Source: Chlamydia trachomatis
Lineage (GTDB): Bacteria; Chlamydiota; Chlamydiia; Chlamydiales; Rhabdochlamydiaceae
DNA length: 38,894 bases
Assembly: GCA_945898205.1 (NCBI GenBank)
Contig: CAMDHO010000021.1
Location: 1 to 38,894 of the forward strand
Direction of reading: 5' to 3'
The first letter of the stretch is position 1, and each line of letters starts with the position of its first letter. Under the pieces are notes generated by a model that had not been told where the DNA came from, did not search any database, and worked only from the letters and a program-made list of their open reading frames with translations. The position numbers were made by a program, and so were the translations under genes. Below are positions 24,275 through 33,177 of the stretch, in pieces.

Positions 24275-25714
24275 ATGCTATCCGCACAAAAACAACCCAG
24301 AGTACTTAGTGTTTTCGTCTTAGCTATGTTGAATCTATCCATCATGCTCAGCTTAAGAACGCTTCCTGTTCTAGCTCAACTAGGATTGTCTAGCATTTTC
24401 TTCTTTCTTACTGTAGGCCTTTTCTTTCTGCTTCCTTGCGCATTAGTTTCTGCAGAACTCGCAACAGGATGGCCTAAGTCAGGGGGGATTTATATTTGGG
24501 TCAGGGAGGCTTTAGGCGATCGCCTGGGGTTTTTCAGCATTTGGATGCAATGGGTTCATAATGTAGCTTGGTATCCTGTTATACTCTCTTTTGTCGCCGC
24601 TATATTAGCCCATATTACCTATCCAAGTCTTACGGAAAACAAATTCTATATCCTCGCTGTTATTTTAACTTGCTTTTGGGGGATGACCCTTTTCAACTAT
24701 TTTGGAATCAAATTATCCTCTAAAGCGAGTTCCATAGGAGTTATTATAGGAACCATTTTACCTGGCCTTTTTATTATAGGGCTTGGGGCCTTTTGGATAT
24801 TTTCTGATAGACCACAAGCTATAAGCTTTGATACTCAAACTCTTCTACCCGACCTTAGCTCCATGAGTAATCTCGTTTTTCTAGCAGGCCTTTTCCTTGC
24901 CTTTTCAGGGCTTGAAGTTTCAGCTTCCTTAGCTGGTGAAGTAAAAAACCCTCAAAAAACCTATCCAAGAGCCATCTCGCTTGCTGCTTTTATAACTTTC
25001 TTTATTCTCATACTAGGGGCGTTAGCTATTTCTTATATTCTTCCTCCTGAAGAAATCAGTCTTGTAGCGGGTCTTATGGAAGCTTTAGAGCGCTTTCTTC
25101 CTAGTTTTGGACTCTCCTCTCTTCAACCTGTATTAGGGGGGCTTTTAATCTTAGGGGCCCTAGCCGAAGTCAATTCTTGGTTAATTGCTCCCATTAAAGG
25201 ACTCCACACCACCTCTTTACACGGCAACCTCCCCCCGTTCTTCCAAAAGCTCAACCCTCATGGAACACCTACCCACCTTTTATTTTTCCAAGCCCTTATA
25301 GTTTCCTTTACCTCCTTAGTCTTTCTTTTCATGCCCAATATAAGTAGTGGATTTTGGATTTTAACTATACTCAGCGCTCAGAGCTACCTCATCATGTATA
25401 TCTTGATGTTTATTGCAGCTATTCGTTTAAGGTATACTAAACCCCATGTCCATAGAATTTATAAAATACCATTTCCTCATAAAGGAATCTGGGTGGTATC
25501 CTTAATGGGCATCATCGCATCTGTCTTCGCAATTATTATTGGATTTGTTCCTCCGACTCATTTAGATGTAGGAAGCCCTGTATTTTACAAAGCTTTTTTA
25601 GGTTCAGGACTGTTTATCATGTGCATAATACCTTTAATTATTTACCAATTTAAAAAGCCTTCATGGTCTCTTTCTCTAACAAGAGCTCAGGAAGAAAAAG
25701 AACACTCCTTATGA
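24275..25714 (+). CDS. APC-superfamily amino-acid permease/antiporter
   Basis: This protein of about 480 residues has about twelve membrane helices and belongs to the amino acid-polyamine-organocation family. The first helix VLSVFVLAMLNLSIMLSLRTLP is followed by the helix 2-3 motif ELATGWPKSGGIYIWVREALG, typical of the glutamate/GABA-antiporter-like branch. Further on are FLAFSGLEVSASLAGEVKNP (family motif after helix 6) and the RLRYTKP loop near the end. Likely role: uptake or exchange of amino acids across the inner membrane. The first ATG at 24242 has its AAAGG only one base away, whereas ATG 24275 has GGAG six bases upstream and is preferred. Its stop overlaps the rarA start (ATGA), indicating one operon. 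Confidence 0.87.
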   Translation: MLSAQKQPRVLSVFVLAMLNLSIMLSLRTLPVLAQLGLSSIFFFLTVGLFFLLPCALVSAELATGWPKSGGIYIWVREALGDRLGFFSIWMQWVHNVAWYPVILSFVAAILAHITYPSLTENKFYILAVILTCFWGMTLFNYFGIKLSSKASSIGVIIGTILPGLFIIGLGAFWIFSDRPQAISFDTQTLLPDLSSMSNLVFLAGLFLAFSGLEVSASLAGEVKNPQKTYPRAISLAAFITFFILILGALAISYILPPEEISLVAGLMEALERFLPSFGLSSLQPVLGGLLILGALAEVNSWLIAPIKGLHTTSLHGNLPPFFQKLNPHGTPTHLLFFQALIVSFTSLVFLFMPNISSGFWILTILSAQSYLIMYILMFIAAIRLRYTKPHVHRIYKIPFPHKGIWVVSLMGIIASVFAIIIGFVPPTHLDVGSPVFYKAFLGSGLFIMCIIPLIIYQFKKPSWSLSLTRAQEEKEHSL

Positions 25715-26967
25715 CTAAAAAGCCCCTTGCAGAAGAACTAAGACCCTCCCATCTATCTTGTTTTTTTGGGCAATCTCATCTTCTTCACAAGCAAGGCCTC
25801 CTCTCTTCTACAGTAGAAAATAAAAACCCTCTATCCCTTCTCCTATGGGGTCCTCCAGGCTGTGGGAAAACTTCTTTAGCTCAAATCTATATCCAGTCTT
25901 TCGAGGCAGAAGTCTTTTATCTTCACCCCGCATTCCAAGGGATCCCCGATCTGAAAAAATGGGTTCAAGACATTGAAAAAATGCCACTTATTTATACAAA
26001 AAATATTCTATTCATCGATGAAATCCACCGTTTAAATAAAACACAACAAGACGCCCTTCTACCTTTTTTGGAAAAAGGAACCTTTTCTCTTGTTGGGGCT
26101 ACAACAGAAAACCCCTCTTTCCATCTAACAAGCGCCTTACTTTCTAGAATCCGCGTCCTAGCCCTCAAACCTTTAGACGAATCATCCCTTGAAAGCATAT
26201 TAGACAATGCTCTCCTTCATACTGGACTGCTATTTACAGAAGAAACTAAAACACATTTTATTCAAGATGCTAAAGGAGATGCCAGACATCTTCTTAATAA
26301 CGTAGAAAACCTTCGTTTTTTTCAGACAAAAAAACCTCTTACGCTTGAAGAAATCGAATCATTCCTCTCTGTAAAACCTCCTTTATACGATGCTTCAGGG
26401 GAGCAACATTACAACCTAGCTTCCGCTTTGCATAAATCCATTCGAGGATCCGACCCCGATGCGGCTCTTTATTGGCTATCTCGGATGCTAATAGGAGGAG
26501 AAGACCCTTTTTTTATAGCTAGAAGGCTCCTGCGTATTGCTATTGAAGATATCGGATTAGCAGATCCGGAAGCAAAGCAAATAGCCCTCTTTGCATGGCA
26601 AACTTACGAAAAACTCGGATCGCCAGAAGGGGATCTTGCCTTAGCAGAAGCTGCGATTTTTTTAGCTCTTTCACCTAAAAGCAATGCGACTTCTATAGCT
26701 TTTCAAGCTGCAAAAGAACTGGCTGTTAAAACATCACACCTCTCTCCACCCTCCGTTCTTTTAAATGCTCGCACATCTTTCATGAAAAACATCGGTTATG
26801 GAAAAGGGTATATCTATGACCACGATACTCCAGATGGATTTTCTGGACAAAACTACTTTCCAGACGGCATAGAAAGACCTTCTTTTTATGAACCTAAAGA
26901 AAGAGGCAACGAGAGAGAAATGAAAAAAAGAAAAGACTATTTTAATAAACTAAGAAAGCTCCTCTAA
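25711..26967 (+). CDS. rarA: Replication-associated recombination ATPase RarA (MgsA)
   Basis: This 418-residue protein is the clamp-loader-like AAA+ ATPase RarA, which acts at stalled replication forks. Walker A is GPPGCGKT (47-54), Walker B is FIDEIH (101-106), and the sensor 1 region is VGATTENPSF. The C-terminal tetramerisation part reads SDPDAALYWLSRML, IEDIGLADPEA and IYDHDTPDGFSGQNYFPDG, all RarA signatures. The RPSHLSCFFGQSHL start replaces the more usual RP..L....GQ.H. I use ATG 25711, which overlaps the permease stop and aligns with the family start; a longer frame from 25663 lies within the permease. Confidence 0.95.
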   Translation: MTKKPLAEELRPSHLSCFFGQSHLLHKQGLLSSTVENKNPLSLLLWGPPGCGKTSLAQIYIQSFEAEVFYLHPAFQGIPDLKKWVQDIEKMPLIYTKNILFIDEIHRLNKTQQDALLPFLEKGTFSLVGATTENPSFHLTSALLSRIRVLALKPLDESSLESILDNALLHTGLLFTEETKTHFIQDAKGDARHLLNNVENLRFFQTKKPLTLEEIESFLSVKPPLYDASGEQHYNLASALHKSIRGSDPDAALYWLSRMLIGGEDPFFIARRLLRIAIEDIGLADPEAKQIALFAWQTYEKLGSPEGDLALAEAAIFLALSPKSNATSIAFQAAKELAVKTSHLSPPSVLLNARTSFMKNIGYGKGYIYDHDTPDGFSGQNYFPDGIERPSFYEPKERGNEREMKKRKDYFNKLRKLL

Positions 26968-27102
26968 ATAAAAAAAGGCGATTTGTTCTTTTGCGTATAC
27001 AAAAGCCCCGCACCCCGCTGCCTTCTTATTATCAAAGACCCTAAGCGCAAGCAAATCACCCCTAGAACCTATTGACTAGCCGAAGCCTCGCCCCTAAGCT
27101 CT
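26966..27102 (-). ncRNA. Candidate structured small RNA
   Basis: A gene-free stretch between rarA and the broken ATPase is richer in GC than its surroundings. On the minus strand it has a perfect -10 (TATAAT, 27109-27114) and ends in a stem formed by 27049-27060 and 26977-26987, about 11 pairs with one bulge, followed directly by a T-rich tract (complement of 26966-26976). Between the arms is a smaller hairpin (26988-26993 with 27000-27005). The predicted transcript is about 135 nt. No good coding frame exists. It is not recognisably tmRNA, 4.5S RNA or RNase P RNA. Confidence 0.4.
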
Positions 27103-27108
27103 AATTTC

Positions 27109-27138
27109 ATTATAACATATATTTCATTTAATTGTTGA
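27109..27138 (-). promoter_or_regulatory. Possible promoter of the candidate RNA
   Basis: On the minus strand TCAACA (27133-27138) precedes TATAAT (27109-27114) by 18 bases. The -10 is perfect and the -35 matches four of six positions. Confidence 0.45.
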
Positions 27139-27201
27139 AAACCATTAAATAATTACGGCATTTACACCTTCAAAAGACTACATACAAACGACATAAAATT
27201 A

Positions 27202-28369
27202 TTAATAAAATAGATCATCTATAAGAATCTCTTTAAATAGCTGCTTTTTATTTTTCAAATTCTGCAAATACAGCTTATCAATTAAAAATTCTGAGTTAGA
27301 GTATTTTATTTCGCACAAATTAATAGATCGATCTTCTCGATCAATAACAAGATCTATCTGAGACCCTTTTTCTTCCTCACTTCTAGGATAATGCCACCAG
27401 CCTGAAGCTACTGTTTCTACACCTAAAATACCTAATGCTTTTTTAATTTGTAAAACATGCTTAAGACAAAGACTTTCAAACGCATATCCACTTTCTAAAC
27501 TAATGCGCGCCTGTTTTTTGATCGATGAAAGATAAAAAAATGAATATTCATCACAAATCCTATACTTCCCCGATACTTGTTTTTTCCCGTATGGAGGAAT
27601 ATACATAACAAATCCCGCATCGATTAATTCTTGAATGACTTTACTAGAGGTCCCTCCAGAGCTAACCTTTAATTTTTTCAGAAGATCATTTTTACTCATC
27701 CCAGAAACAACTTCTGATAAAGCCTCAATAACAGCTATATGCTGCTCACTATTTTCAAAAAGAGATCCATATAGAGCAGAAAACTCCTCGTATAAAGCTC
27801 CACTATCAGAAAAACAGACGCTACTAATCACCTGAGCAACAGACTGCCCTCTTTTTACATAAGAAAGGTATTTTGGAACTCCTCCAAAAGCCATGTAGAG
27901 GTCGGCAATTTGCTTTCTATCTAATTCAATCCGCCTTGATTTAAGATATAATTCAACCTCTTTTAAAGAAAAAGGCCGCAAATGTATTTTTCTTGTCACT
28001 CGATTATAAAGCCCCCCTTTATCATAGATAATTTTCTTAATAATCCAAGACGCCGATGAACCACATACAACCAAAATAACCTGAGGATTTTTTGATAAAT
28101 AGCGATTCCAAAAATGTTCTAAAGCAGGTAAAAATCTAGACTTATGAGAAGCCAGCCATCGAGCCTCATCAAAAAAAAGAATAGTCTTTTGGTTTTGTAT
28201 TTTTTATTCCAGTAATTTCAAAATAAGTCCCTTTATTTTGAAAAAACTCGCTCATTAAAAATGTTTTTCCTATTCTTCTCCTGCCGTAAACCGCAAGAAA
28301 ATGAGCTTCAAAAGATTCGTGTACCTCTCGAAGAACAGCTAGCTCCCCCTCCCTTCCTATGATCTCCAT
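27202..28369 (-). pseudogene. AAA ATPase (DUF234-type) with internal deletion and frameshift
   Basis: The 5' part (from ATG 28367-28369) reads MEIIGREGELAVL, then Walker A YGRRRIGKT and YFEITGIKNTKPK. The 3' part, in another frame and open from about 28200 to 27202, reads QNQKTILFFDEARWLAS (Walker B), VVCGSSASW, the winged-helix segment, and a C-terminal nuclease-like domain with SQIDLVIDRE and LCEIKYS. In intact members several dozen residues separate TGIKN from the Walker B strand; here they are fused with a frame change near 28185-28205 beside a T8 run. A deletion plus frameshift is the simplest reading. The 3' half alone is a 290-residue open frame lacking Walker A, so it should not work as an ATPase. 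Confidence 0.8.
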
Positions 28370-28405
28370 ACACATCCACAGCGAAAGATCAAGTGAAAAC
28401 AGCAA

Positions 28406-28772
28406 CTTTCGCTGCGGATGATTGACATTACAAGTGAAACCTAGAAAGCTAGCTAAGAAACCCTGGACAATGATGTCTTTTTTAGGAAGTTATTATGCGA
28501 GCGGCAAAAAAGAAAAGGCAGTCTGTTTTTTCATGTTGATTGAATAGTAAGAGTCTCTATAGAAGCGCTCCAAATATTCTAACTCTCTAAGAGTTTTAAG
28601 TGTCATGAAAACCTTACAAAATCCCTAAGAAGCCCCAGGAAAAAAACAAGTAAGCAAACTACCTTAACTAGAGCTTAAATCTATTTCACTAGACTATCCG
28701 CTCCACCTTTATTATAACAGATAACTAATTACAGAACAGAAAATACAACAAATAATTACACTCTACTTAAAA
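28406..28772. other. Intergenic stretch, one doubtful tiny frame
   Basis: No clear gene. On the minus strand, 28493-28606 could code 37 residues (MTLKTLRELEYLERFYRDSY at the start) after AAGG five bases upstream. The charged helix looks protein-like, but there is no terminator or known relative; it could be a gene fragment. Nothing else is visible. Confidence 0.35.
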
Positions 28773-30587
28773 TCAAACACTAACAGGATCTATCCACTTC
28801 CCTTGAGCTTTAATAAGTTCAATAAGTCTATCATCCGCTTCTTGAAAGTCGATATTTTTCTCAACACAACTCTTCCCTATGTAAAGATCAATTTTTCCAG
28901 GCCTAGAGCCTACATAACCAAAATCTGCATCAGCCATTTCCCCTGGGCCATTAACAATACATCCCATAATCGCAACACGAACACCAGGAAGATGCCCAGT
29001 GCGGTCTCGAATTCTCTTAGAAACGGTCTGTAAATCAAACAAGGTTCTCCCGCAACCTGGACAAGAAATAAACTCTGTCTTTGTCGTTCTTTTACGAGCT
29101 GCTTGTAAAATAGCAAAACTTAGATGTTTTTTTTCTAAGTAAGACCCCTTTATATCTAAACAAATCCCATCAAACAGTCCATCAATTAGCAGAGATCCAC
29201 ACTCTGCAGAGGCCCTAATAACAACATCTTCCCATGAAAGCTGATTTCCTAGAAAATACAAGATCACAGGCGTTTGTATATTTTTACTTTGCAAAAACTC
29301 AAACAGTCTTCTAGCTTGATGAGAAAAAGATCCTATTTCGCATGAAAACAGAAAAAATTTAGGGCATTTTAAAACAGCTTTTTCTAAAAGACTTTCATCT
29401 AAAGATCGAATATGAACAATTTGATTAGATGTTAAAACCTCTATTTTCGCATTCTTTAATTTACTAACAATTAAACTCTCTGAAAGATCTTCCTCTGAAA
29501 GATCTTCAACCCAAATTAAGTCTGGTTTATCTTTTCCATTAAGATCCCACCCCTCTAAAAAATCTGGGCTAGTAAATTCTTTTTTCGAAATCTTTATTAG
29601 GGCTGATCCATCAACATGCAAAGGAGCTTCAATAATAGACGGAGACTTGACAATAGAAAAGACGTCTCTTTTAGACTCTTGAAAGCGAGTGTTTTTTTGT
29701 TTTGTTTTTTGAAGAGCCCAAGAAACTAATCTTTTACAAGGGTCTATCTCAGCCCAAGGGTCTTCTGTTAGAGAAACTCGAATCGTATCTCCAATACCAT
29801 CCAATAACAAAGCCCCCATCCCGATTGAAGACTTAATGCGACCATCTTCCCCTTCTCCAGCTTCTGTTACACCCAGATGCAGTGGATAATCCCAGCCTAA
29901 TTTAAACATTTCAGCAGATAAAAGTCGGTATGCAAGGATCATAACTAGAGGATTACTCGCCTTCATAGAAAAAATAAAATCATGATAATTATTTTTTCTA
30001 CAAATTCTTGCAAATTCAAAAGCCGATTCCACCATCCCAGAAGGAGTGTCTCCATATCGATTCATAATACGATCTGATAAAGAACCATGATTCGTCCCAA
30101 TTCGAAGCGATTTTTTCAAAAGTTTACACTTTTCTATAAGAGGAGTAAAAATCTCTTCTATTTTAATAAGTTCTCTTTGATAAGAAGCCTCATCATAGTC
30201 TTTTTGAATAAATAAAGCCCTTTTATCCGCAAAATTACCGGGATTAATACGAACTTTATCAACAAATTCTATCGCTTTCATAGCTGCTGGAGGGTAAAAA
30301 TGGATGTCTGCTACAAGAGGCATCAAACATCCTTTTTGAATAAGGGCCGATTTAATTGCTTCACAAGATTCCGCTTCTTTCATCCCCTGCACGGTCATTC
30401 GAACGATCTCACAGCCAGCTTGCTCTAGTTGAAGGATCTGAAGAACTGTAGCCTCAACATCTCGAGTATTGGAAGTTGTCATTGATTGAATACGAATGGG
30501 ATTATCCCCTCCTACCCCAATAAGGCCCACTTTAACTTCTCTTGTTTTTCGGCGTCTTGTTTCAAAAACTTCTTCACAATACTGCAT
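28773..30587 (-). CDS. ispG: 4-hydroxy-3-methylbut-2-en-1-yl diphosphate synthase, large form
   Basis: IspG (GcpE) performs the penultimate step of the MEP isoprenoid pathway, reducing methylerythritol cyclodiphosphate to HMBPP with a 4Fe-4S cluster. The N-terminal TIM barrel carries PIRIQSMTTSNTRDV, IVRMTVQG, LVADIHFYP, VRINPGN and LHLGVTEAG. The C-terminal domain has the cluster cysteines C509 and C512 (CPGCGRT) and C543 (GCIVNGPGE, with E550). At 604 residues it is about 230 longer than the E. coli type; the extra domain lies roughly between residues 300 and 500, as in Chlamydiae, some Bacteroidetes and plants. ATG 30585-30587 follows AAGGTG. It is monocistronic as far as visible. Confidence 0.97.
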   Translation of the reverse strand: MQYCEEVFETRRRKTREVKVGLIGVGGDNPIRIQSMTTSNTRDVEATVLQILQLEQAGCEIVRMTVQGMKEAESCEAIKSALIQKGCLMPLVADIHFYPPAAMKAIEFVDKVRINPGNFADKRALFIQKDYDEASYQRELIKIEEIFTPLIEKCKLLKKSLRIGTNHGSLSDRIMNRYGDTPSGMVESAFEFARICRKNNYHDFIFSMKASNPLVMILAYRLLSAEMFKLGWDYPLHLGVTEAGEGEDGRIKSSIGMGALLLDGIGDTIRVSLTEDPWAEIDPCKRLVSWALQKTKQKNTRFQESKRDVFSIVKSPSIIEAPLHVDGSALIKISKKEFTSPDFLEGWDLNGKDKPDLIWVEDLSEEDLSESLIVSKLKNAKIEVLTSNQIVHIRSLDESLLEKAVLKCPKFFLFSCEIGSFSHQARRLFEFLQSKNIQTPVILYFLGNQLSWEDVVIRASAECGSLLIDGLFDGICLDIKGSYLEKKHLSFAILQAARKRTTKTEFISCPGCGRTLFDLQTVSKRIRDRTGHLPGVRVAIMGCIVNGPGEMADADFGYVGSRPGKIDLYIGKSCVEKNIDFQEADDRLIELIKAQGKWIDPVSV

Positions 30588-30647
30588 TTTTCACCTTCAC
30601 TATTTTCAAACAGAATACTCCAACAACCATTAAATAACCAAAAAAAG

Positions 30648-30676
30648 TTGATTTATCCATTTTGATCCCATATACT
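30648..30676 (+). promoter_or_regulatory. Promoter of the carrier/thioesterase pair
   Basis: TTGATT (30648-30653) and TATACT (30671-30676) with a 17-base spacer, about 38 bases before the carrier start. Confidence 0.65.
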
Positions 30677-30713
30677 CCGCCAAATTTCAATAATTAATAC
30701 ATTAGGAATCTTC

Positions 30714-31994
30714 ATGTCGTCAAAAAAAAAAAAGGGACCCTGGCTAATTATCTTTATTATAATTTTAGCTTTTATTATCGGAAATCTAACTGGTAAAGAG
30801 TCTGGAATCTTCGGTATTACCTACTTCTCTATTTTTGACCTTATTGGAACTCTTTTCATTCGAGCTCTTACCTTAGTTGTCGTTCCCCTAGTGCTCTCTT
30901 CAATTATTTCAGGCATATCGCGTATCGCAGGAGACGCCTCGTTTAAATCAATTAGTATAAAGACGCTTTCTTTTTATGTATTAACAACCCTTTCAGCTGT
31001 TCTTATCGGACTCTTTAGCGTTCATATCTTTCAACCTGGGAATTCTGAAACCTTAAGACTATCTGTTCAATCTCAAGACATTCAAGCTGTGGGGGAACAT
31101 CTTGCCGCGCATGAATTTGGGATTACTCATCTTATCTTAAGCATCGTGCCCTCAAACATTTTAGACGCCCTTTCAAAAGGAGAAATGCTAGCCCTTATCT
31201 TCTTCGCTTTACTTTTTGGATATGGTCTTTCTAAAACATCCGGAGAAGGATCTCAAACTATTAAAAACGCATTTCAAGGCCTCTTTGACGTTATGATCAA
31301 AATCACACAATTGATCATGAAATGCTTACCTCTTGGTGTTTTTTGCCTCGTTGCTAAAGTTGCAGCCTCTACAGGATTTAAATCTCTTTCTTCTTTAGCT
31401 CTCTTTTTTATTACTGTCTTATTGGCTCTCCTTGTTTTTAGCTTAATTGTCCTTCCCTTACTTCTTAAGTTCATCGGCAAGGTAAGCCCATTAACCCATT
31501 TCAAAGCAGTAGCCCCCGCTTTGATTACCGCTTTTTCAACTAGTTCATCTTCCGCTACCTTACCCATAACTATGGAATGCGTAGAAAAAAGAGCAGGGGT
31601 GTCTAATCGCATCTGCAGCCTTGTTATCCCATTAGGCAACTCCCTAAACATGGCCGGATCGGCTCTTTATGAATGCGTTGGAGCTTTATTTATTGCTCAA
31701 ATTTACGGGCTTGAACTCACATTTTCTGCTCAAGCAATTTTTGTTCTCCTCTCCCTGCTTACCTCCATGGGAGTTGCGGGCATTCCCGCAGCCAGTCTTG
31801 TAGCTATTGTTGTTATCTTAAAAGCTTTTGGACTTCCAGTTGAAGGCATTGGACTCTTCCTTGCTGTCGATCGAATTCTAGATATGTGCAGAACTACCGT
31901 CAATGTTCTTAGCGACACCTGCTGCGCTGTTCTAGTTGCCAAATCCGAGGGAGAGAAAAATATTTTAACTCAAACAAACTTTGACCTCTTATGA
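30714..31994 (+). CDS. Dicarboxylate/amino acid:cation symporter (DAACS family)
   Basis: This 426-residue protein is a GltP/GltT/DctA-type carrier with eight helices and two re-entrant loops. The HP1 loop reads ALITAFSTSSSSATLPITMECVE, helix 7 reads IPLGNSLNMAGSALYECV, HP2 is around TSMGVAGIPAASLVAIVVI, and helix 8 reads AVDRILDMCRTTVNVLSD. It likely imports glutamate, aspartate or a dicarboxylate with H+ or Na+. The usual NMDGT of helix 7 is NMAGS; that Asp belongs to a sodium site in GltPh, so coupling may differ. An A12 run directly after the start codon (30722-30733) is a slippage risk. The stop overlaps the thioesterase ATG. Confidence 0.93.
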   Translation: MSSKKKKGPWLIIFIIILAFIIGNLTGKESGIFGITYFSIFDLIGTLFIRALTLVVVPLVLSSIISGISRIAGDASFKSISIKTLSFYVLTTLSAVLIGLFSVHIFQPGNSETLRLSVQSQDIQAVGEHLAAHEFGITHLILSIVPSNILDALSKGEMLALIFFALLFGYGLSKTSGEGSQTIKNAFQGLFDVMIKITQLIMKCLPLGVFCLVAKVAASTGFKSLSSLALFFITVLLALLVFSLIVLPLLLKFIGKVSPLTHFKAVAPALITAFSTSSSSATLPITMECVEKRAGVSNRICSLVIPLGNSLNMAGSALYECVGALFIAQIYGLELTFSAQAIFVLLSLLTSMGVAGIPAASLVAIVVILKAFGLPVEGIGLFLAVDRILDMCRTTVNVLSDTCCAVLVAKSEGEKNILTQTNFDLL

Positions 31995-32404
31995 ACCAAA
32001 AAATCAATCTAATAGACGACCACTGGTGTTTTGCTTGCGGACTAGAAAACCCAGATGGATTGCGTTTAACTTGGCATGTTGATGGACATACTATGACAAC
32101 AACAATGATCCCTGAAAAAAAATATCAAGGCTGGAAGGGCATTCTACACGGAGGCATCTTAGCCACTCTTTTAGATGAAGCCATGACAAGACTAGCTTCT
32201 ATCATCTGCCGAGGGGCCTTAACAGCAGAAATGACAGTACGATACCTAAAGCCCGCATATATAGGAAATCAACTGTATGTGCGCGGCGAAATCATTAAAG
32301 AATCTCGTCGAATAATAGAAATGAGAGCCTTCATTCACTCTGAAAATCAAGCAGGCCCTGTTATAGCCTACTCGCACGGAAAAGCTATAAAAAAAATTAT
32401 CTAA
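31991..32404 (+). CDS. PaaI-like hotdog-fold thioesterase
   Basis: This 137-residue protein has the hotdog thioesterase pattern: CFACGLENPDGLRL at the N-terminus (the cysteine-containing entry motif of a PaaI subgroup), GWKGILHGGILATLLDEAM (helix with the HGG and catalytic-type Asp/Glu), then AEMTVRYLKPAYIGNQLYVRGEI. It should hydrolyse an acyl-CoA or acyl-carrier thioester; the substrate is unknown. The start ATG overlaps the carrier stop by four bases (ATGA), so both are one operon. Confidence 0.88.
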   Translation: MNQKINLIDDHWCFACGLENPDGLRLTWHVDGHTMTTTMIPEKKYQGWKGILHGGILATLLDEAMTRLASIICRGALTAEMTVRYLKPAYIGNQLYVRGEIIKESRRIIEMRAFIHSENQAGPVIAYSHGKAIKKII

Positions 32405-32497
32405 TCAAAATTATTAAGATTAAATAAATAATCCACCTTCCACTTTAATAACAAACACAGTAGAATCTAGAGAAAAACACTCACAAAGGGGATTAAA

Positions 32498-33061
32498 ATG
32501 ATAAATAACATGCAAACTTTAAACAAGTACAGCTCTTACTTAGCTCCTTTAGCATCAATGGCCATTACAGCTTCAACCTCTAATGGAAAGGCTTGCCCCA
32601 TAACAGCCTTCACTTCTGTGATATTCGATAAGCTTGGATCTATGCTTTGTAAAAAACTAGAAGAACATAAAGAAAACCTAAACTCAAGCGTTGCGACACT
32701 TGCAGGAGTAGCCACTATTACAGCATTAAACAACTTTGCTCCCAGTTTTTCCAAAGCGTCACTCCCCCTCTCTTACATAGCCAATTCCGCCGCCTTTACT
32801 GGAACATATCTAGCTGTCCAAAAACTAGCGCCTACAACTGATATTCTTTCTACTATTCGAGCGCCAGTAACCTTTGGAGCCGCTCTTGTGGTGGGAAATT
32901 CTATTCACAGTTTATTAACTAAAGCTATAAGCCAGAAGAACACTAACCTACTTGGCTTAGGACTTTTAGGCGTTACCTTAGTTGGAATGGCAGCCAACGA
33001 CCTTATCCTTTCTAAGATCCGCATAACAAAAAACGGCTCTATTATATTTTTAAATAAATAA
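32498..33061 (+). CDS. Tandem family, subfamily A member 1 (membrane protein)
   Basis: This 187-residue Ala/Thr/Ser/Leu-rich protein has about four hydrophobic segments and no enzymatic motif. It aligns by eye with the genes at 33178 and 35396 at three places: a hydrophobic run into IFDKLGSML (theirs: ITDRTTSIL, IIDRTISFL), SSVATLAGVATITAL (RISDLVGIATAITV, NIATLTVPTTCIAL) and a final hydrophobic helix into AANDL (AISDI, ASRDL). Good ribosome site (AAAGGGGAT). First of six family genes in the same direction. Function is unknown; a membrane or inclusion-membrane location is plausible. Confidence 0.7.
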   Translation: MINNMQTLNKYSSYLAPLASMAITASTSNGKACPITAFTSVIFDKLGSMLCKKLEEHKENLNSSVATLAGVATITALNNFAPSFSKASLPLSYIANSAAFTGTYLAVQKLAPTTDILSTIRAPVTFGAALVVGNSIHSLLTKAISQKNTNLLGLGLLGVTLVGMAANDLILSKIRITKNGSIIFLNK

Positions 33062-33070
33062 AACAAAACA

Positions 33071-33109
33071 TGCCACCGCTCTATTTTATAAAAAAATAGA
33101 GCGGTGGCA
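33071..33109. terminator. Perfect 17-bp hairpin between family genes
   Basis: Arms 33071-33087 and 33093-33109 pair perfectly around a five-base loop. The GC-rich outer half and A/T inner half are unusual. The plus strand lacks a T-tract after it, while the minus strand has one (ATGTTTTGTTTT). It probably still ends transcription of the gene just upstream or insulates the units. Confidence 0.55.
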
Positions 33110-33177
33110 TTAAAACCTAACTAAAAAAAAAGCAACAGAAAAATTAAATTTATATTTAAAATAATACAAAGGCTATT

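Noticed and set aside
26968-27110. Minus-strand frame beginning MKLELRGEASASQ considered as a small gene
   Set aside because: It has an in-frame stop after 13 codons and the segment is better explained by RNA structure.
31274-31651. 125-residue open frame on the minus strand inside the carrier gene
   Set aside because: It is antisense to a conserved membrane protein, has biased composition mirroring hydrophobic codons and lacks a ribosome site.
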